The translations under genes were made by a program, and so were the position numbers. DNA of 64,000 bases, taken from an uncultured Pelagibacteraceae bacterium (GTDB lineage Bacteria > Pseudomonadota > Alphaproteobacteria > Pelagibacterales > Pelagibacteraceae). The DNA lies in NCBI GenBank assembly GCA_902578255.1, contig CACHCH010000004.1:32566-96565 (forward strand), in the 5' to 3' direction. Within the stretch, counting starts at the first letter, position 1. Each line of letters starts with the position of its first letter. Of this stretch, positions 44,640 to 53,347 are shown in pieces. The notes under the pieces are model-generated. The model saw nothing but the letters and a program-made list of their open reading frames with translations. It was not told where the DNA came from and did no database searches.

Positions 44640-45038
44640 TTATTTGCTTACCGCTTCTTTAGTTTCTTCTTTTTTTGGCTTTTTAGAAACTTTTTCAGCT
44701 TCAGATAAAACTTTACCATCTTTTGAAAAAATTTTATTTATTCTTATCATAGAATACTCTTGTCGATGTCCATTTTTTCTTCTTGAATTGTGTCTTCTTC
44801 TTTTTTTAAAAATTAGTATAGTTCTATTTTTACTGTTTTTAATTAAATCAGCTTCGACTTTTGCTCCACTCACATGAGGAGCTCCGACCTCAATAGATTT
44901 ATCATCCCCATATGCTAGGATTTCATTAAATTCGATTTTTGTTTCAGGTTTTGAATCTGGAAGCTTCTCTATCTTAAGAATTTCTCCAGACTTTACTTTA
45001 TATTGTTTTCCACCTGTTTTTATAACTGCGTAAGACAT
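44640..45038 (-). CDS. rplU: 50S ribosomal protein L21
   Basis: L21 binds 23S rRNA. The core ([53 protein letters not shown]) covers the first about 105 residues. The rest is a short Lys/Glu-rich extension, [17 protein letters not shown], making 132 residues against 103 in E. coli. It is the first gene after a good promoter and leads rplU-rpmA-obgE-proBA. Confidence 0.97.
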   Translation of the reverse strand: MSYAVIKTGGKQYKVKSGEILKIEKLPDSKPETKIEFNEILAYGDDKSIEVGAPHVSGAKVEADLIKNSKNRTILIFKKRRRHNSRRKNGHRQEYSMIRINKIFSKDGKVLSEAEKVSKKPKKEETKEAVSK

Positions 45039-45065
45039 AGTATGAATATTTATTTAAGTATTCGC

Positions 45066-45093
45066 AATATAGTTGTAGCTAAGTTTTAGTCAA
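45066..45093 (-). promoter_or_regulatory. Sigma-70-like promoter for rplU-rpmA-obgE operon
   Basis: On the minus strand: TTGACT, a 16-base spacer, TATATT. Each hexamer matches consensus at five of six positions. Transcription would start near 45059, leaving a leader of about 20 bases before rplU. It lies in the 65-base gap after gloB and marks a new transcription unit. Confidence 0.65.
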
Positions 45094-45103
45094 GCCGAAT
45101 TAA

Positions 45104-45823
45104 CTAGAAATTATCCTTTAAATCTCGCAGTTTTGAAAAGGTTTTGACATCTTTTGCTCTTAGAAAAATATTGCAATCCAATTCTTCTTTAAGTGTAGAC
45201 GGAATTGTGGGCAAGCTATTCTTTAACTTTATTTGAATATTTTGTATTTTTTTTTTAAGATTTAAATTTTCAGAGTCATGTTTGATACAAAATTTTGAAT
45301 TATTAAGAGTATATTCGTGACCACAATAAATTTGTGTATCAAGAGGCATAGCTTTAATCTTATTTAAAGAACTAAACATTTGTTCGTAGGTACCTTCAAA
45401 AATTCTCCCACAGCCAAGGGAAAAAAGAGTATCTCCAGTAAATAGTAATTTATCTTTATAAAAATGAAAACAAATATGGCCCTTAGTATGTCCAGGAACA
45501 TGAATTATTTTAGCTGCAAAATTATCACTTTTCCATATTTCATTGTCTTCAAGACAAATATCAATTTCTGGAATTCTTTCTGAATCATGTTTAAAGCCAA
45601 CAACAATACTATTATATTTTTTTTTTAATTCCTTATTACCTCCAATATGATCAAAATGATGATGAGTATTTAAAATATATTTTAGATTAATATTTTTATT
45701 TTTTAGATAATCAATTACTGGACTGGCCTCGCTTGGGTCAACAATACATGCCAAATTATTGGTCTCATCTACAATTAAATAACTATAATTATCTTGGAGA
45801 CATGAAATTATTTCTACTTTCAT
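45104..45823 (-). CDS. gloB: Hydroxyacylglutathione hydrolase (glyoxalase II)
   Basis: GloB splits S-lactoylglutathione in methylglyoxal detoxification. The 239-residue metallo-beta-lactamase fold shows the binuclear metal motif THHHFDHIGG (about 52-61), VPGHTKGHICFHF, FTGDTLFSLGCGRIFEG and YCGHEYTLNN. It starts one base after metW, so it is probably on the metX-metW transcript and may follow SAM supply. Confidence 0.93.
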   Translation of the reverse strand: MKVEIISCLQDNYSYLIVDETNNLACIVDPSEASPVIDYLKNKNINLKYILNTHHHFDHIGGNKELKKKYNSIVVGFKHDSERIPEIDICLEDNEIWKSDNFAAKIIHVPGHTKGHICFHFYKDKLLFTGDTLFSLGCGRIFEGTYEQMFSSLNKIKAMPLDTQIYCGHEYTLNNSKFCIKHDSENLNLKKKIQNIQIKLKNSLPTIPSTLKEELDCNIFLRAKDVKTFSKLRDLKDNF

Positions 45824-45824
45824 T

Positions 45825-46421
45825 TTATTTCTCTATTAAAAATATTCCTAGATTTGCAAAAAAATTTTTAATTGTTAAATTGCTATCATTTATTATTGAA
45901 ACATCCTGATTATTTATAGCCAATGATTTAAAGATTTTGATGTTTCTTGATTTTGCAAAGTAAAAAAAATCCTTTATTGAACACATATGAATATTAGGAG
46001 TATTGTACCACTCATCTGGTAATGTCTTAGTAATTGGCATTGTGCCTTTTATAAGCAAATGAAGTCTGACTCTCCAATAACCAAAGTTTGGAATAGTTAC
46101 AATCGCTTTTTTTCCAACTCTTAAAAGTTCGTTTATAACTAGCTCAGGGTTTAAGAAAGCTTGAAGAGTTTGACTAAGAACAACATATTCGAAAGATTTG
46201 TCTGGAAATTGTTTTAGATCTTTTTCTGCATTTCCTTCAATGACAGTCAATCCTTTTGCAATACACTCTTGTACTTTACTTTTTGATATCTCCAGTCCTC
46301 TAATATTAGTATTTTTATTATTTTTTAAAAACTCCATTAAAATTCCATCTCCACAACCTACATCTAATACTTTTTTATCTTTTTCAATTAATTCAGCTAT
46401 TACTTGAAATTCATTTTTCAT
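45825..46421 (-). CDS. metW: MetW, partner of homoserine acyltransferase MetX
   Basis: MetW is a small methyltransferase-fold protein encoded with metX in many Proteobacteria and reported to be needed for full MetX function. Seen: VLDVGCGDGILMEFLKNN, NIRGLEISKSKVQECIAKGLTVIEGNAEKDL, and YVVLSQTLQAFLNPELVINELLRVGKKAIVTIPNFGYWRVRLHLL. I prefer ATG 46421 to the track's TTG at 46427, leaving 2 bases after the metX stop. Gene order metX-metW is conserved. Confidence 0.93.
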   Translation of the reverse strand: MKNEFQVIAELIEKDKKVLDVGCGDGILMEFLKNNKNTNIRGLEISKSKVQECIAKGLTVIEGNAEKDLKQFPDKSFEYVVLSQTLQAFLNPELVINELLRVGKKAIVTIPNFGYWRVRLHLLIKGTMPITKTLPDEWYNTPNIHMCSIKDFFYFAKSRNIKIFKSLAINNQDVSIINDSNLTIKNFFANLGIFLIEK

Positions 46422-46423
46422 AA

Positions 46424-47542
46424 TCAATTTTCTGTATAAGATTTATCTAAAAAGTTTTTAAGCGCACTTAAAAAGTCTGGAACATCTAATAAAAAGGAGT
46501 CGTGACCTTTGTCAGACTCTATCTCAACAAAACCTACATCTGCACCAATAGAATTTAAGGCAATTACAATGTCTTTGTTTTCTTGAGTTGGATAAAGCCA
46601 GTCAGATGTAAATGATATTATAAAAAACTTTGCTCTTGTAGCTCTAAAAGCGTCAGATAAATTACCCTTGTATTGTTTTGCTAAGTCAAAATAATCCATT
46701 GCTCTTGTAATATAAAGATAGCTATTTGCATCAAATCTGTCGACAAATACTGAACCTTGATATCTTAAATAACTTTCTATCTGAAAATCTGCATCAAAAC
46801 CAAATTTCAAATCCTCTCGTTCTTGTAGTTTTCTTCCAAATTTTTCTTGAAGACCTTTTTTTGAAAGATAAGTTATATGAGCAGCCATTCTTGCAACAGC
46901 CAAACCTTTATTTGGGACTGTATTTTTAGATGAATAATCTCCATCTTTCCAATTACTATCAGCAGCTATTGCCTGTCTTCCTAATTCATTAAATGCAATA
47001 TTTTGCGCTGAGTGACTGGACGTACATGCAATTGGGATAACAGTTTTAGCTTTATCAGGAAAATTACTTATAAATTGAAGTACCTGCATACCACCCATAG
47101 AGCCACCTGCGATCGAAAAAAGTTTATATATACCAAAATGGTCAAGCAAATTGTATTGAGCATTAACCATATCGTTAATAGTTATAACTGGAAAATTTGT
47201 ACCAAAAGCAGTCCCAGTATTAGGGTCTTCATGGCTTGGTCCAAAAGAACCCATGCATCCACCAATTACATTTGCACAAATAACAAAGTATTTTTTGGTA
47301 TCAATTGCTTTATCAGGACCAACTGCATAAGACCACCAACCATCTTTCTTTGTTATTGGATTTTGGCCAGTGACAAATTGATCTCCTGTTAATGCATGAA
47401 AAACCAAAATAGCATTATCTTTTTTTTCATTTAATGAACCATAAGTTTCATATGCAATTGGGAATTCATTAATAGTTTTCCCACAATCTAACTTTAATGG
47501 TTTTTTTACTATCAAGGTTTTAATATTATTCTCAGCACTCAT
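46424..47542 (-). CDS. metX: Homoserine O-acetyl/succinyltransferase
   Basis: MetX acylates homoserine, the entry to methionine. The alpha/beta-hydrolase fold protein (372 residues) shows NAILVFHALTGDQFVTG, GSMGGMQVLQF with the nucleophile Ser, TSDWLYPTQE (Asp) and KGHDSFLLD (His). Acetyl or succinyl use cannot be told with confidence. A SAM-II riboswitch and a promoter lie upstream, so expression should fall when SAM is high. No Shine-Dalgarno is evident near the ATG. Confidence 0.95.
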   Translation of the reverse strand: MSAENNIKTLIVKKPLKLDCGKTINEFPIAYETYGSLNEKKDNAILVFHALTGDQFVTGQNPITKKDGWWSYAVGPDKAIDTKKYFVICANVIGGCMGSFGPSHEDPNTGTAFGTNFPVITINDMVNAQYNLLDHFGIYKLFSIAGGSMGGMQVLQFISNFPDKAKTVIPIACTSSHSAQNIAFNELGRQAIAADSNWKDGDYSSKNTVPNKGLAVARMAAHITYLSKKGLQEKFGRKLQEREDLKFGFDADFQIESYLRYQGSVFVDRFDANSYLYITRAMDYFDLAKQYKGNLSDAFRATRAKFFIISFTSDWLYPTQENKDIVIALNSIGADVGFVEIESDKGHDSFLLDVPDFLSALKNFLDKSYTEN

Positions 47543-47579
47543 AACAAAGCTAATGTTTGAATTGTGAGAAAAAAAACTA

Positions 47580-47628
47580 TTTTAGCGGTTTTTTTTAAGC
47601 GCTCGCAATTCAGTTAAATCAGCGCATA
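47580..47628 (-). promoter_or_regulatory. SAM-II riboswitch upstream of metX
   Basis: On the minus strand the sequence ATGCGCTGATTTAACTGAAT continues with TGCGAGCGCTTAAAAAAAAC then CGCTAAAATAG. This matches the SAM-II (metA-motif) consensus: P1 GCGCT/AGCGC closed around GATTTAACTGAATTGCG, then an A-rich loop and the 3' GCTAAA that forms the pseudoknot with TTTAAC. It ends about 37 bases before the metX ATG. The class is known from alphaproteobacterial methionine genes, including marine ones. Confidence 0.9.
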
Positions 47629-47631
47629 ATT

Positions 47632-47660
47632 TTTGTACTAGAACTTATTTATTATGTCAA
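47632..47660 (-). promoter_or_regulatory. Sigma-70-like promoter for metX
   Basis: On the minus strand: perfect TTGACA, exactly 17 bases, then TACAAA. The start site would be near 47625, right at the 5' end of the SAM-II aptamer, which supports both calls. Confidence 0.75.
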
Positions 47661-47672
47661 TTTTTTTAAAAA

Positions 47673-47701
47673 TTGTCTTATTCTCTATAAAAATTTGTAA
47701 T
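47673..47701 (+). promoter_or_regulatory. Candidate promoter for hisC-tyrA
   Basis: TTGTCT, 17 bases, TGTAAT (four and five of six consensus matches) on the plus strand, with a leader of about 25 bases to the hisC ATG. It sits back to back with the metX promoter in a 191-base divergent spacer. Confidence 0.5.
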
Positions 47702-47733
47702 TTTATCTATAAAGAGCTCATAAAATTAAAAAA

Positions 47734-48816
47734 ATGGTTACTCCAAAATTTAAAAAATTTAAGATTGAAGCTTATAAACCTGGCAAGTCAAAGGTCAAAA
47801 AGCTTAAAAAAGTAATAAAACTTTCAGCTAACGAATCTGCTCTTGGGATCAGTCCAATGGCAAAGAAATTGATATCAAATAAAAAAATGATTTTGGATAA
47901 ATATCCTGATGGAAAGTCACAAGATCTTAAAAAAGCAATTTCTAAAAAATATAAGTGTGATTTAAATAAAATTATTTGTGGTGCAGGTTCTGATGAGGTA
48001 ATTCAAATGTTGTGTCAATTATATTTAAATCCAAAAGATGAGGTAATAGTTCCAGAATATAGTTTTTTGATGTACAGAATTTATGCAAAAATTGTAGGTG
48101 CCAAAGTTTTATTTGCAAAAGAGGTAAATTTTAGAGTGTCAATAAGAGAGATTCTTAAAAAAATCACGAGAAAAACTAAAATAGTATTTATCGCTAACCC
48201 AAATAATCCAACCGCAACTTATTTGACTAAAGAAGAAATATTAGAACTAAGGAATAAAATGAATAAAAATATTTTACTTGTGGTTGATGATGCGTACTCA
48301 GAATATATGAAAAATAATGATTATACCTCAGGTTTGGATTTATTTAGAAATAAAGATAATGTTTTTATATTAAGAACATTTTCAAAAATGTTTGGATTAG
48401 CTTCCTTAAGAGTAGGTTGGGGATATGGATCAAAAAAAATAATAGATGCTTTAAATGTGATTAAACCACCATTCAATGTAAATGGTGTAGCTCAACTTGC
48501 AGCTATTGCGTCGTTAAGAGATACAAAATTTATAAGTAGATCTGTTAAGCACAATTTACTTTATGCTAAAAAGTTAAAAAAATTTCTTGAGGTTTACAAT
48601 ATTTCTTCAAATAAAATTTCAGCAAATTTTCTATTTTTAAATTTTGATAACTGTAAAATTTCAGCAAAATATTTATACGAAAAATTGAAAAATAAAGGTG
48701 TTATCTTAAGATCAACTGAGGATGGCTATGGTATTAAAAATAAATTAAGATTAACCATAGGGTCTAAGGAAGAAAATTTAAAATTTATGAATACTGTAAA
48801 AAGAATATTAAATTAA
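47734..48816 (+). CDS. hisC: Histidinol-phosphate aminotransferase family
   Basis: PLP-dependent fold I aminotransferase, 360 residues. Motifs: KLSANESALGISPMAKK, DKYPDGKSQDLKKAI, GAGSDEVIQMLCQLY, ANPNNPTATY, the PLP Lys in RTFSKMFGLASLRVGWGYG and the late RLTIGSKEEN. The family acts on histidinol phosphate and, in some bacteria, on prephenate or phenylpyruvate. tyrA directly downstream (no gap) hints that this copy may serve tyrosine/phenylalanine synthesis, alone or as well. Confidence 0.88.
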   Translation: MVTPKFKKFKIEAYKPGKSKVKKLKKVIKLSANESALGISPMAKKLISNKKMILDKYPDGKSQDLKKAISKKYKCDLNKIICGAGSDEVIQMLCQLYLNPKDEVIVPEYSFLMYRIYAKIVGAKVLFAKEVNFRVSIREILKKITRKTKIVFIANPNNPTATYLTKEEILELRNKMNKNILLVVDDAYSEYMKNNDYTSGLDLFRNKDNVFILRTFSKMFGLASLRVGWGYGSKKIIDALNVIKPPFNVNGVAQLAAIASLRDTKFISRSVKHNLLYAKKLKKFLEVYNISSNKISANFLFLNFDNCKISAKYLYEKLKNKGVILRSTEDGYGIKNKLRLTIGSKEENLKFMNTVKRILN

Positions 48817-49713
48817 ATGAACAATATTTTAATTATTGGGTGTGGTTTATTAGGATCCTCTTTATTGAGACGAATTCACAAAAAAAAAATTGCTAAAAAA
48901 ATATTCATTTATGAAAAATCAATATCAAATGTTTCAAAAATTAAGAAATTAAGACTTCCAGGTATTGTTATCGACAAGCTAGATAAAGGAGCAATTAATT
49001 ATGATCTAATTATTTTTTGTACTCCAATGAGTGAATACAAAAATCTAATCTTAAAGATAAATAATCTTATTACTCCCAAAACATTAATCACAGATATTGG
49101 ATCATCTAAAGTAGAGACCTCGAAGCTTATAAAAAAATTTTTGAAAAAAAATATATCTTGGACTCAAAGTCATCCCATTGCAGGCTCTGAAGTTAGTGGT
49201 CCAGAGCACGGTAAGGAAAATATGTTTCAAGATCGATGGTGTATTTTGATAAAAGAAAAAAATACAAAAAAAAAATATTTGGACATTTTAAATAATTTTT
49301 GGAAAAAAATGGGTTCAAAAGTTATCGTTATGACACCTGAAAAACATGATAGAATTTTTTCCATAACAAGTCATTTACCTCATTTAATTGCGTATAATTT
49401 GGTAAAATCAGCACAAGATTTTGAAAAAAAACAAAATTACGATTTGATTAAGTTTAGTGCTGGAGGACTAAGAGACTTTTCACGTATAGCAGCTTCAAAT
49501 GAAATTATGTGGAGAGATATTTTTTTTAACAATAGTAATAATATCTCAAAAGCAATTGATTTATTTATCAAAAATCTAAAAGCCTTTAAAAAAGATATAA
49601 ATTTTAAAAATAATAAATCAATATTAAAAAAATTAATTCAAACTAAAAGAGTTCGTTCTAAAATTATTAAGTTAAAACAGGATATAAACAAACCTGACTT
49701 TGGTAGAAGTTAA
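48817..49713 (+). CDS. tyrA: Prephenate/arogenate dehydrogenase
   Basis: TyrA oxidatively decarboxylates prephenate or arogenate toward tyrosine. In 298 residues: NAD(P) loop IIGCGLLGSSLLRRI, CTPMSEYKNLI, DIGSSKVETSKLIKKF, the catalytic region SHPIAGSEVSGPEHG and the His in SITSHLPHLIAYNLV. It is a monofunctional form without chorismate mutase. It abuts hisC and ends 4 bases into the opposite-strand NlpC gene. Confidence 0.92.
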   Translation: MNNILIIGCGLLGSSLLRRIHKKKIAKKIFIYEKSISNVSKIKKLRLPGIVIDKLDKGAINYDLIIFCTPMSEYKNLILKINNLITPKTLITDIGSSKVETSKLIKKFLKKNISWTQSHPIAGSEVSGPEHGKENMFQDRWCILIKEKNTKKKYLDILNNFWKKMGSKVIVMTPEKHDRIFSITSHLPHLIAYNLVKSAQDFEKKQNYDLIKFSAGGLRDFSRIAASNEIMWRDIFFNNSNNISKAIDLFIKNLKAFKKDINFKNNKSILKKLIQTKRVRSKIIKLKQDINKPDFGRS

Positions 49714-50456
49714 AATTTTATTTTAGAAATCTTTCTCACTTCAAGACTTGCTGTATCAAGTATTCTTTTAATTGTTTCCTTTATTGGCATGATAAGTACT
49801 TTTTTTTTTGGACCATAAGCGTGAATCAACTGTTTAGAGTTTATGCAAATGGCAACATGACCTTTCCAAAATATAATATCTCCCCTTTTGAACTTTTTTG
49901 ATTTTTTTTTTACTGAATACTTTATTTGATCTTTAGTATCTCTTGGATAAAATAAATTATTATAATAAAAAAAAATTTGTATTAAAGCTGAACAATCAAT
50001 ACCTTTATAAGTCTTACCACCCCATTTATAATTTACCTCAAGAAATTTTGTAAAAAATTTTACAAAGTTTTTTTCTTTATAATTAATTTCTTTAATATCT
50101 TTTTTTTTAATCCACTTATTCTTTTCAATTTTTATATAAAACTTATTTTCTTTTTCTACACTTAATTTAGATCCTAGGGGGAGATATATGTTTGATACAG
50201 AATTAGGTTTTATATAAATTTTTGCCTTTAATGTATTTACTTTATATTTAGGATTAAAATTTTTGATATATTGTTTATTTTTAATATATCCAACATAATT
50301 GTCATATGTAGATTTAATCTTTATCCAATTTTTATTTTTAGATAAAATTTTAAATTTTTCACCATATATTATTTGAGAAGTTACCTCAGATGACGTGTGA
50401 GGTTCTTTGTAAATATTTGAAAAATTCCCTTTAAAGTAAAAATTATTTTTCACCAA
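49710..50456 (-). CDS. NlpC/P60 peptidase with SH3-like domains
   Basis: The 248-residue protein has SH3b-like repeats (about 15-115; IYKEPHTSSEVTSQIIYGEKFKIL...WIKIKSTYDNYVGYI) and a C-terminal NlpC/P60 domain with catalytic Cys in YKGIDCSALIQIFF and His in GHVAICINSKQLIHAYG. No signal peptide is visible. Cytoplasmic relatives (YkfC/DPP VI type) cut gamma-D-Glu-L-diamino acid bonds in recycled muropeptides. The upstream AmpG-like permease overlaps it by 14 bases, which supports a recycling role; this is inference. Confidence 0.85.
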   Translation of the reverse strand: MVKNNFYFKGNFSNIYKEPHTSSEVTSQIIYGEKFKILSKNKNWIKIKSTYDNYVGYIKNKQYIKNFNPKYKVNTLKAKIYIKPNSVSNIYLPLGSKLSVEKENKFYIKIEKNKWIKKKDIKEINYKEKNFVKFFTKFLEVNYKWGGKTYKGIDCSALIQIFFYYNNLFYPRDTKDQIKYSVKKKSKKFKRGDIIFWKGHVAICINSKQLIHAYGPKKKVLIMPIKETIKRILDTASLEVRKISKIKF

Positions 50457-51819
50457 TTTTGATTTTATTTTTTATAAGCCACAAACAAAGCAAAGAAGGA
50501 ATGACCATAATTGTAGTTAAAATGAAGAATATTCCCCAATCTCCATTTAGCCAATCTACTAACGCACCTGAGGATGATGCTAAAGTAGTTCTTCCAGCAG
50601 TACCTATTGAAGCGAGTAATGCATATTGAGTTGCTGTATAAGTTCTATCTACTAATAAAGAAATAAAAGCAACAAAGGCCACTGTAGCAAATGCTGCAGT
50701 AATATCGTCAGCAATTACAGCAAATGCAAATAAAATTTCAGATTTTCCTGTCCAAGCCAAAACTGCAAATAAAAGATTTGTTATAGCCATTAGCCCTCCA
50801 GCAAAAAACATTGTTTTTATCGTTCCAGCTCTCATAGCCATTAAACCACCTAATAATGTAAATATTACAGTTGTAATCCAACCCAGTCCTTTTGAGTAAA
50901 TTGCAATTTGTCCTTTTGAAAATCCGATTTCTTTATAAAAAACAATGGACATCCTTCCCATAAAAGCTTCACCAATTTTAAATAAAAAAACAAATGCTAA
51001 TATTGTTGCTGCGATAGCAAAGCCATTTTTTTTAAAAAAACTAATAATGGGTCCTCCAATAGTTCCCGTGATATAGGCAATAAAGTTTGTTATAAAATTA
51101 CTCGATCCAAGTTTTTTTTTAATTAGTTGGTCTGTTTCTTTCTGTTTAGCCTGTCTATCTGTTTGAATAGGTTCATGAACAAACATTAAACCTATGTTCA
51201 TTAAAATTATTAAAATTCCCAAAATTAAAAAAGTAGTTTGCCAATAGTCAGATACGCCCAAGTTTTCAAAAAATTCAGCTGTAAACAATGCAACAACACC
51301 ACCTAATTTATAACCTGTCCACCAACCTACAACAGCCATTGCAGCACCTGCCGCCATAGATTTTCCTTCATTTTCATTTATTTGTTCGATTCTTAATGCA
51401 TCGACAGTTATGTCTTGTGTAGCTGAGGCTATAGCTATAATTAATCCTACACTTATTAATAGAGGTAAATTTTCTCTTGGATTTATTACGCTCCAAACTA
51501 CTAGGCATAGTAAAATTATGATTTGCATTAAGACTATCCATCCCCGTCTATGACCTAATTTTTTTGTTAAGTAAGGTATTTGGACTCTATCGATAATTGG
51601 AGCCCACAAGTAGTTAAAGGCGTATACACCAAAGATTAATCCTGCCCAACCAATTGTAGATCTGCTTAGACCTTCTTCTTTTAACCAAAGACTTAGACTG
51701 CTTGCAATCAAAACCCAAGGAAAACCTGAGATGGCTCCTAACAAAAGAATTCTGAGCATTCTTTTGTCGTAATAAACAGAAAAAGTTTCAGACAGTGTTT
51801 GTTTTTTTACTTCAAGCAT
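50443..51819 (-). CDS. AmpG-like muropeptide permease (MFS)
   Basis: A 458-residue membrane protein with about 12 helices. The N-terminus (MLRILLLGAISGFPWVLIASSLSLWLKEEGLSRSTIGWAGL...YAFNYLWAPIIDR, GHRRGWIVLMQ, SATQDITVDALRIE) matches AmpG, the importer of GlcNAc-anhydroMurNAc peptides. AmpG feeds peptidoglycan turnover products back to the cytoplasm. It overlaps the peptidase gene and starts at the base after the trkH stop. A different MFS substrate cannot be excluded without tree placement. Confidence 0.82.
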   Translation of the reverse strand: MLEVKKQTLSETFSVYYDKRMLRILLLGAISGFPWVLIASSLSLWLKEEGLSRSTIGWAGLIFGVYAFNYLWAPIIDRVQIPYLTKKLGHRRGWIVLMQIIILLCLVVWSVINPRENLPLLISVGLIIAIASATQDITVDALRIEQINENEGKSMAAGAAMAVVGWWTGYKLGGVVALFTAEFFENLGVSDYWQTTFLILGILIILMNIGLMFVHEPIQTDRQAKQKETDQLIKKKLGSSNFITNFIAYITGTIGGPIISFFKKNGFAIAATILAFVFLFKIGEAFMGRMSIVFYKEIGFSKGQIAIYSKGLGWITTVIFTLLGGLMAMRAGTIKTMFFAGGLMAITNLLFAVLAWTGKSEILFAFAVIADDITAAFATVAFVAFISLLVDRTYTATQYALLASIGTAGRTTLASSSGALVDWLNGDWGIFFILTTIMVIPSLLCLWLIKNKIKIGEK

Positions 51820-53259
51820 TTAGTTTTTCCAAAACGATGGTAGAAATAATACTAGTATTGCGAACAACTCAAGTCTACCTAAAATCATCCCAACAGACAA
51901 AACCCATTTTGATACGTTTGGCAATGATGAAAAATCTCCATTTGGTCCAATTATAGGCCCTAACCCTGGGCCAACATTTGAGATAGATGTCGCGGCTCCA
52001 GATAGTGCAGTAATGAAATCAAGGCCAGTTAAGGACAATAAAGCAGCTAAAATAAAAAAAATTACAAAATAAAAAAATATGAAAGATATAACTGAAGCAA
52101 TAAATTTTTCATCTACTGGACTTTGATCATACTTTATCAAAAAAACTCCTTTTGGATAAATAATTTTTTTAAGTTGATTTATTATAAAAAGATAAAGGAT
52201 TTGAATTCTAAAAATCTTAATTCCACAAGTAGTTGACCCTGCACATCCTCCAATAAACATTAATGCAAGAAAAATAGTCACTGGAAAACTACCCCAAGTA
52301 TCGAATTCAGCATTTACGTAACCAGTTCCAGTTAAAATAGAAATAGTATTGAAAAATATTGATCTAAATGAAAAGTTTTCACTATTAGTTAAAAACAAAT
52401 AAAAACACAGAATAATTATTGATAAAATTATTATTTTTAAAAAAGATCTTACTTGAGCGTCACTTGAAAATATTTTTTTGTTTCCATTTAAAAATTTAAT
52501 ATAAGCAATAAAGGGAACACTTCCTAAAATAATAAACACCATAGAGGACATCTCAATATAAACGCTATTAAAATAACCTATAGATTGGTTGTAATTTGAG
52601 AATCCACCTGTTGCTATTGTAGTCATTGAATGGGTTAAGCTATCGAATTTTCCCATTCCAAAAATCCAGTAACTAATAGCACAAACTGCTGTCAAAGCAG
52701 AATAAATATATATCAGCCTTAAAGCAATTTCTTTAGATTTTGGAAGTATTTTTTCTGTTGAGTCGTTGCTGGAGATTTTAAATAATTGCATTCCTCCAAC
52801 ATTCATTATCGGCATGAGAGTAATAGTCATAACAATTATACCTATTCCTCCTAACCATTGTAAAATAGCTCTCCATAAAAGAATACCTTTAGGAGCATTT
52901 TCTAAATTAGATATGATAGTTGAGCCTGTAGTAGTAATTCCTGACATGCTCTCAAAAAAAGCATCTGTAATTGACATTTCCATAGAGGAAAAAATAAAAG
53001 GTAAAGATCCAAATACTGCTACACTTAACCAAGATAAAGCTGTTAACAAAAAGGCTTGTTGTAAATTAACTTTTCTATCGTGATCAATATTTGTTAAAAA
53101 GAAAAGTGCACCAAAAACTATAGTTACAATTGATGCTCCAAAAAAAGATGAGTCAATTTCTGAATAAATAAATTGTACTATTATAGGGACAAACATAGAC
53201 ACCCCTAAGATTATTTGTAAAATTCCAAGTGTAAAAAATACCGTTTTATAATTAGACAT
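51820..53259 (-). CDS. trkH: Trk-type potassium uptake membrane protein
   Basis: TrkH forms the K+ path and works with cytoplasmic TrkA, not found in this window. The 479 residues equal the usual length. Four pore repeats are visible: SMSGITTTGSTII, MTTIATGGFSN, SILTGTGYVNAEFDTWG and AATSISNVGPGLG; a WLGGIGIIVMTITLMP segment follows the first. It is first in a three-gene minus-strand unit and diverges from lysK. Confidence 0.94.
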   Translation of the reverse strand: MSNYKTVFFTLGILQIILGVSMFVPIIVQFIYSEIDSSFFGASIVTIVFGALFFLTNIDHDRKVNLQQAFLLTALSWLSVAVFGSLPFIFSSMEMSITDAFFESMSGITTTGSTIISNLENAPKGILLWRAILQWLGGIGIIVMTITLMPIMNVGGMQLFKISSNDSTEKILPKSKEIALRLIYIYSALTAVCAISYWIFGMGKFDSLTHSMTTIATGGFSNYNQSIGYFNSVYIEMSSMVFIILGSVPFIAYIKFLNGNKKIFSSDAQVRSFLKIIILSIIILCFYLFLTNSENFSFRSIFFNTISILTGTGYVNAEFDTWGSFPVTIFLALMFIGGCAGSTTCGIKIFRIQILYLFIINQLKKIIYPKGVFLIKYDQSPVDEKFIASVISFIFFYFVIFFILAALLSLTGLDFITALSGAATSISNVGPGLGPIIGPNGDFSSLPNVSKWVLSVGMILGRLELFAILVLFLPSFWKN

Positions 53260-53347
53260 TTTGAAAGAACATTATTTTATGGTAAATAAATTTCAACTCT
53301 ATAAGAATTAATAAAATCACTAATTTAAGAATTTAAAAGAATAATTC

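Noticed and set aside
44635-44877. 80-residue hydrophobic plus-strand ORF
   Set aside because: Antisense to rplU; its Phe/Leu richness mirrors the Lys/Glu codons of the L21 tail.
47012-47392. 126-residue plus-strand ORF
   Set aside because: It is fully antisense to metX, with an odd Asn/Ile/Cys-rich composition; a shadow frame.
53260-53347. tRNA, riboswitch or promoter between trkH and lysK
   Set aside because: The 88 bases are AT-rich without cloverleaf, stable stem or convincing -35/-10 pair on either strand.
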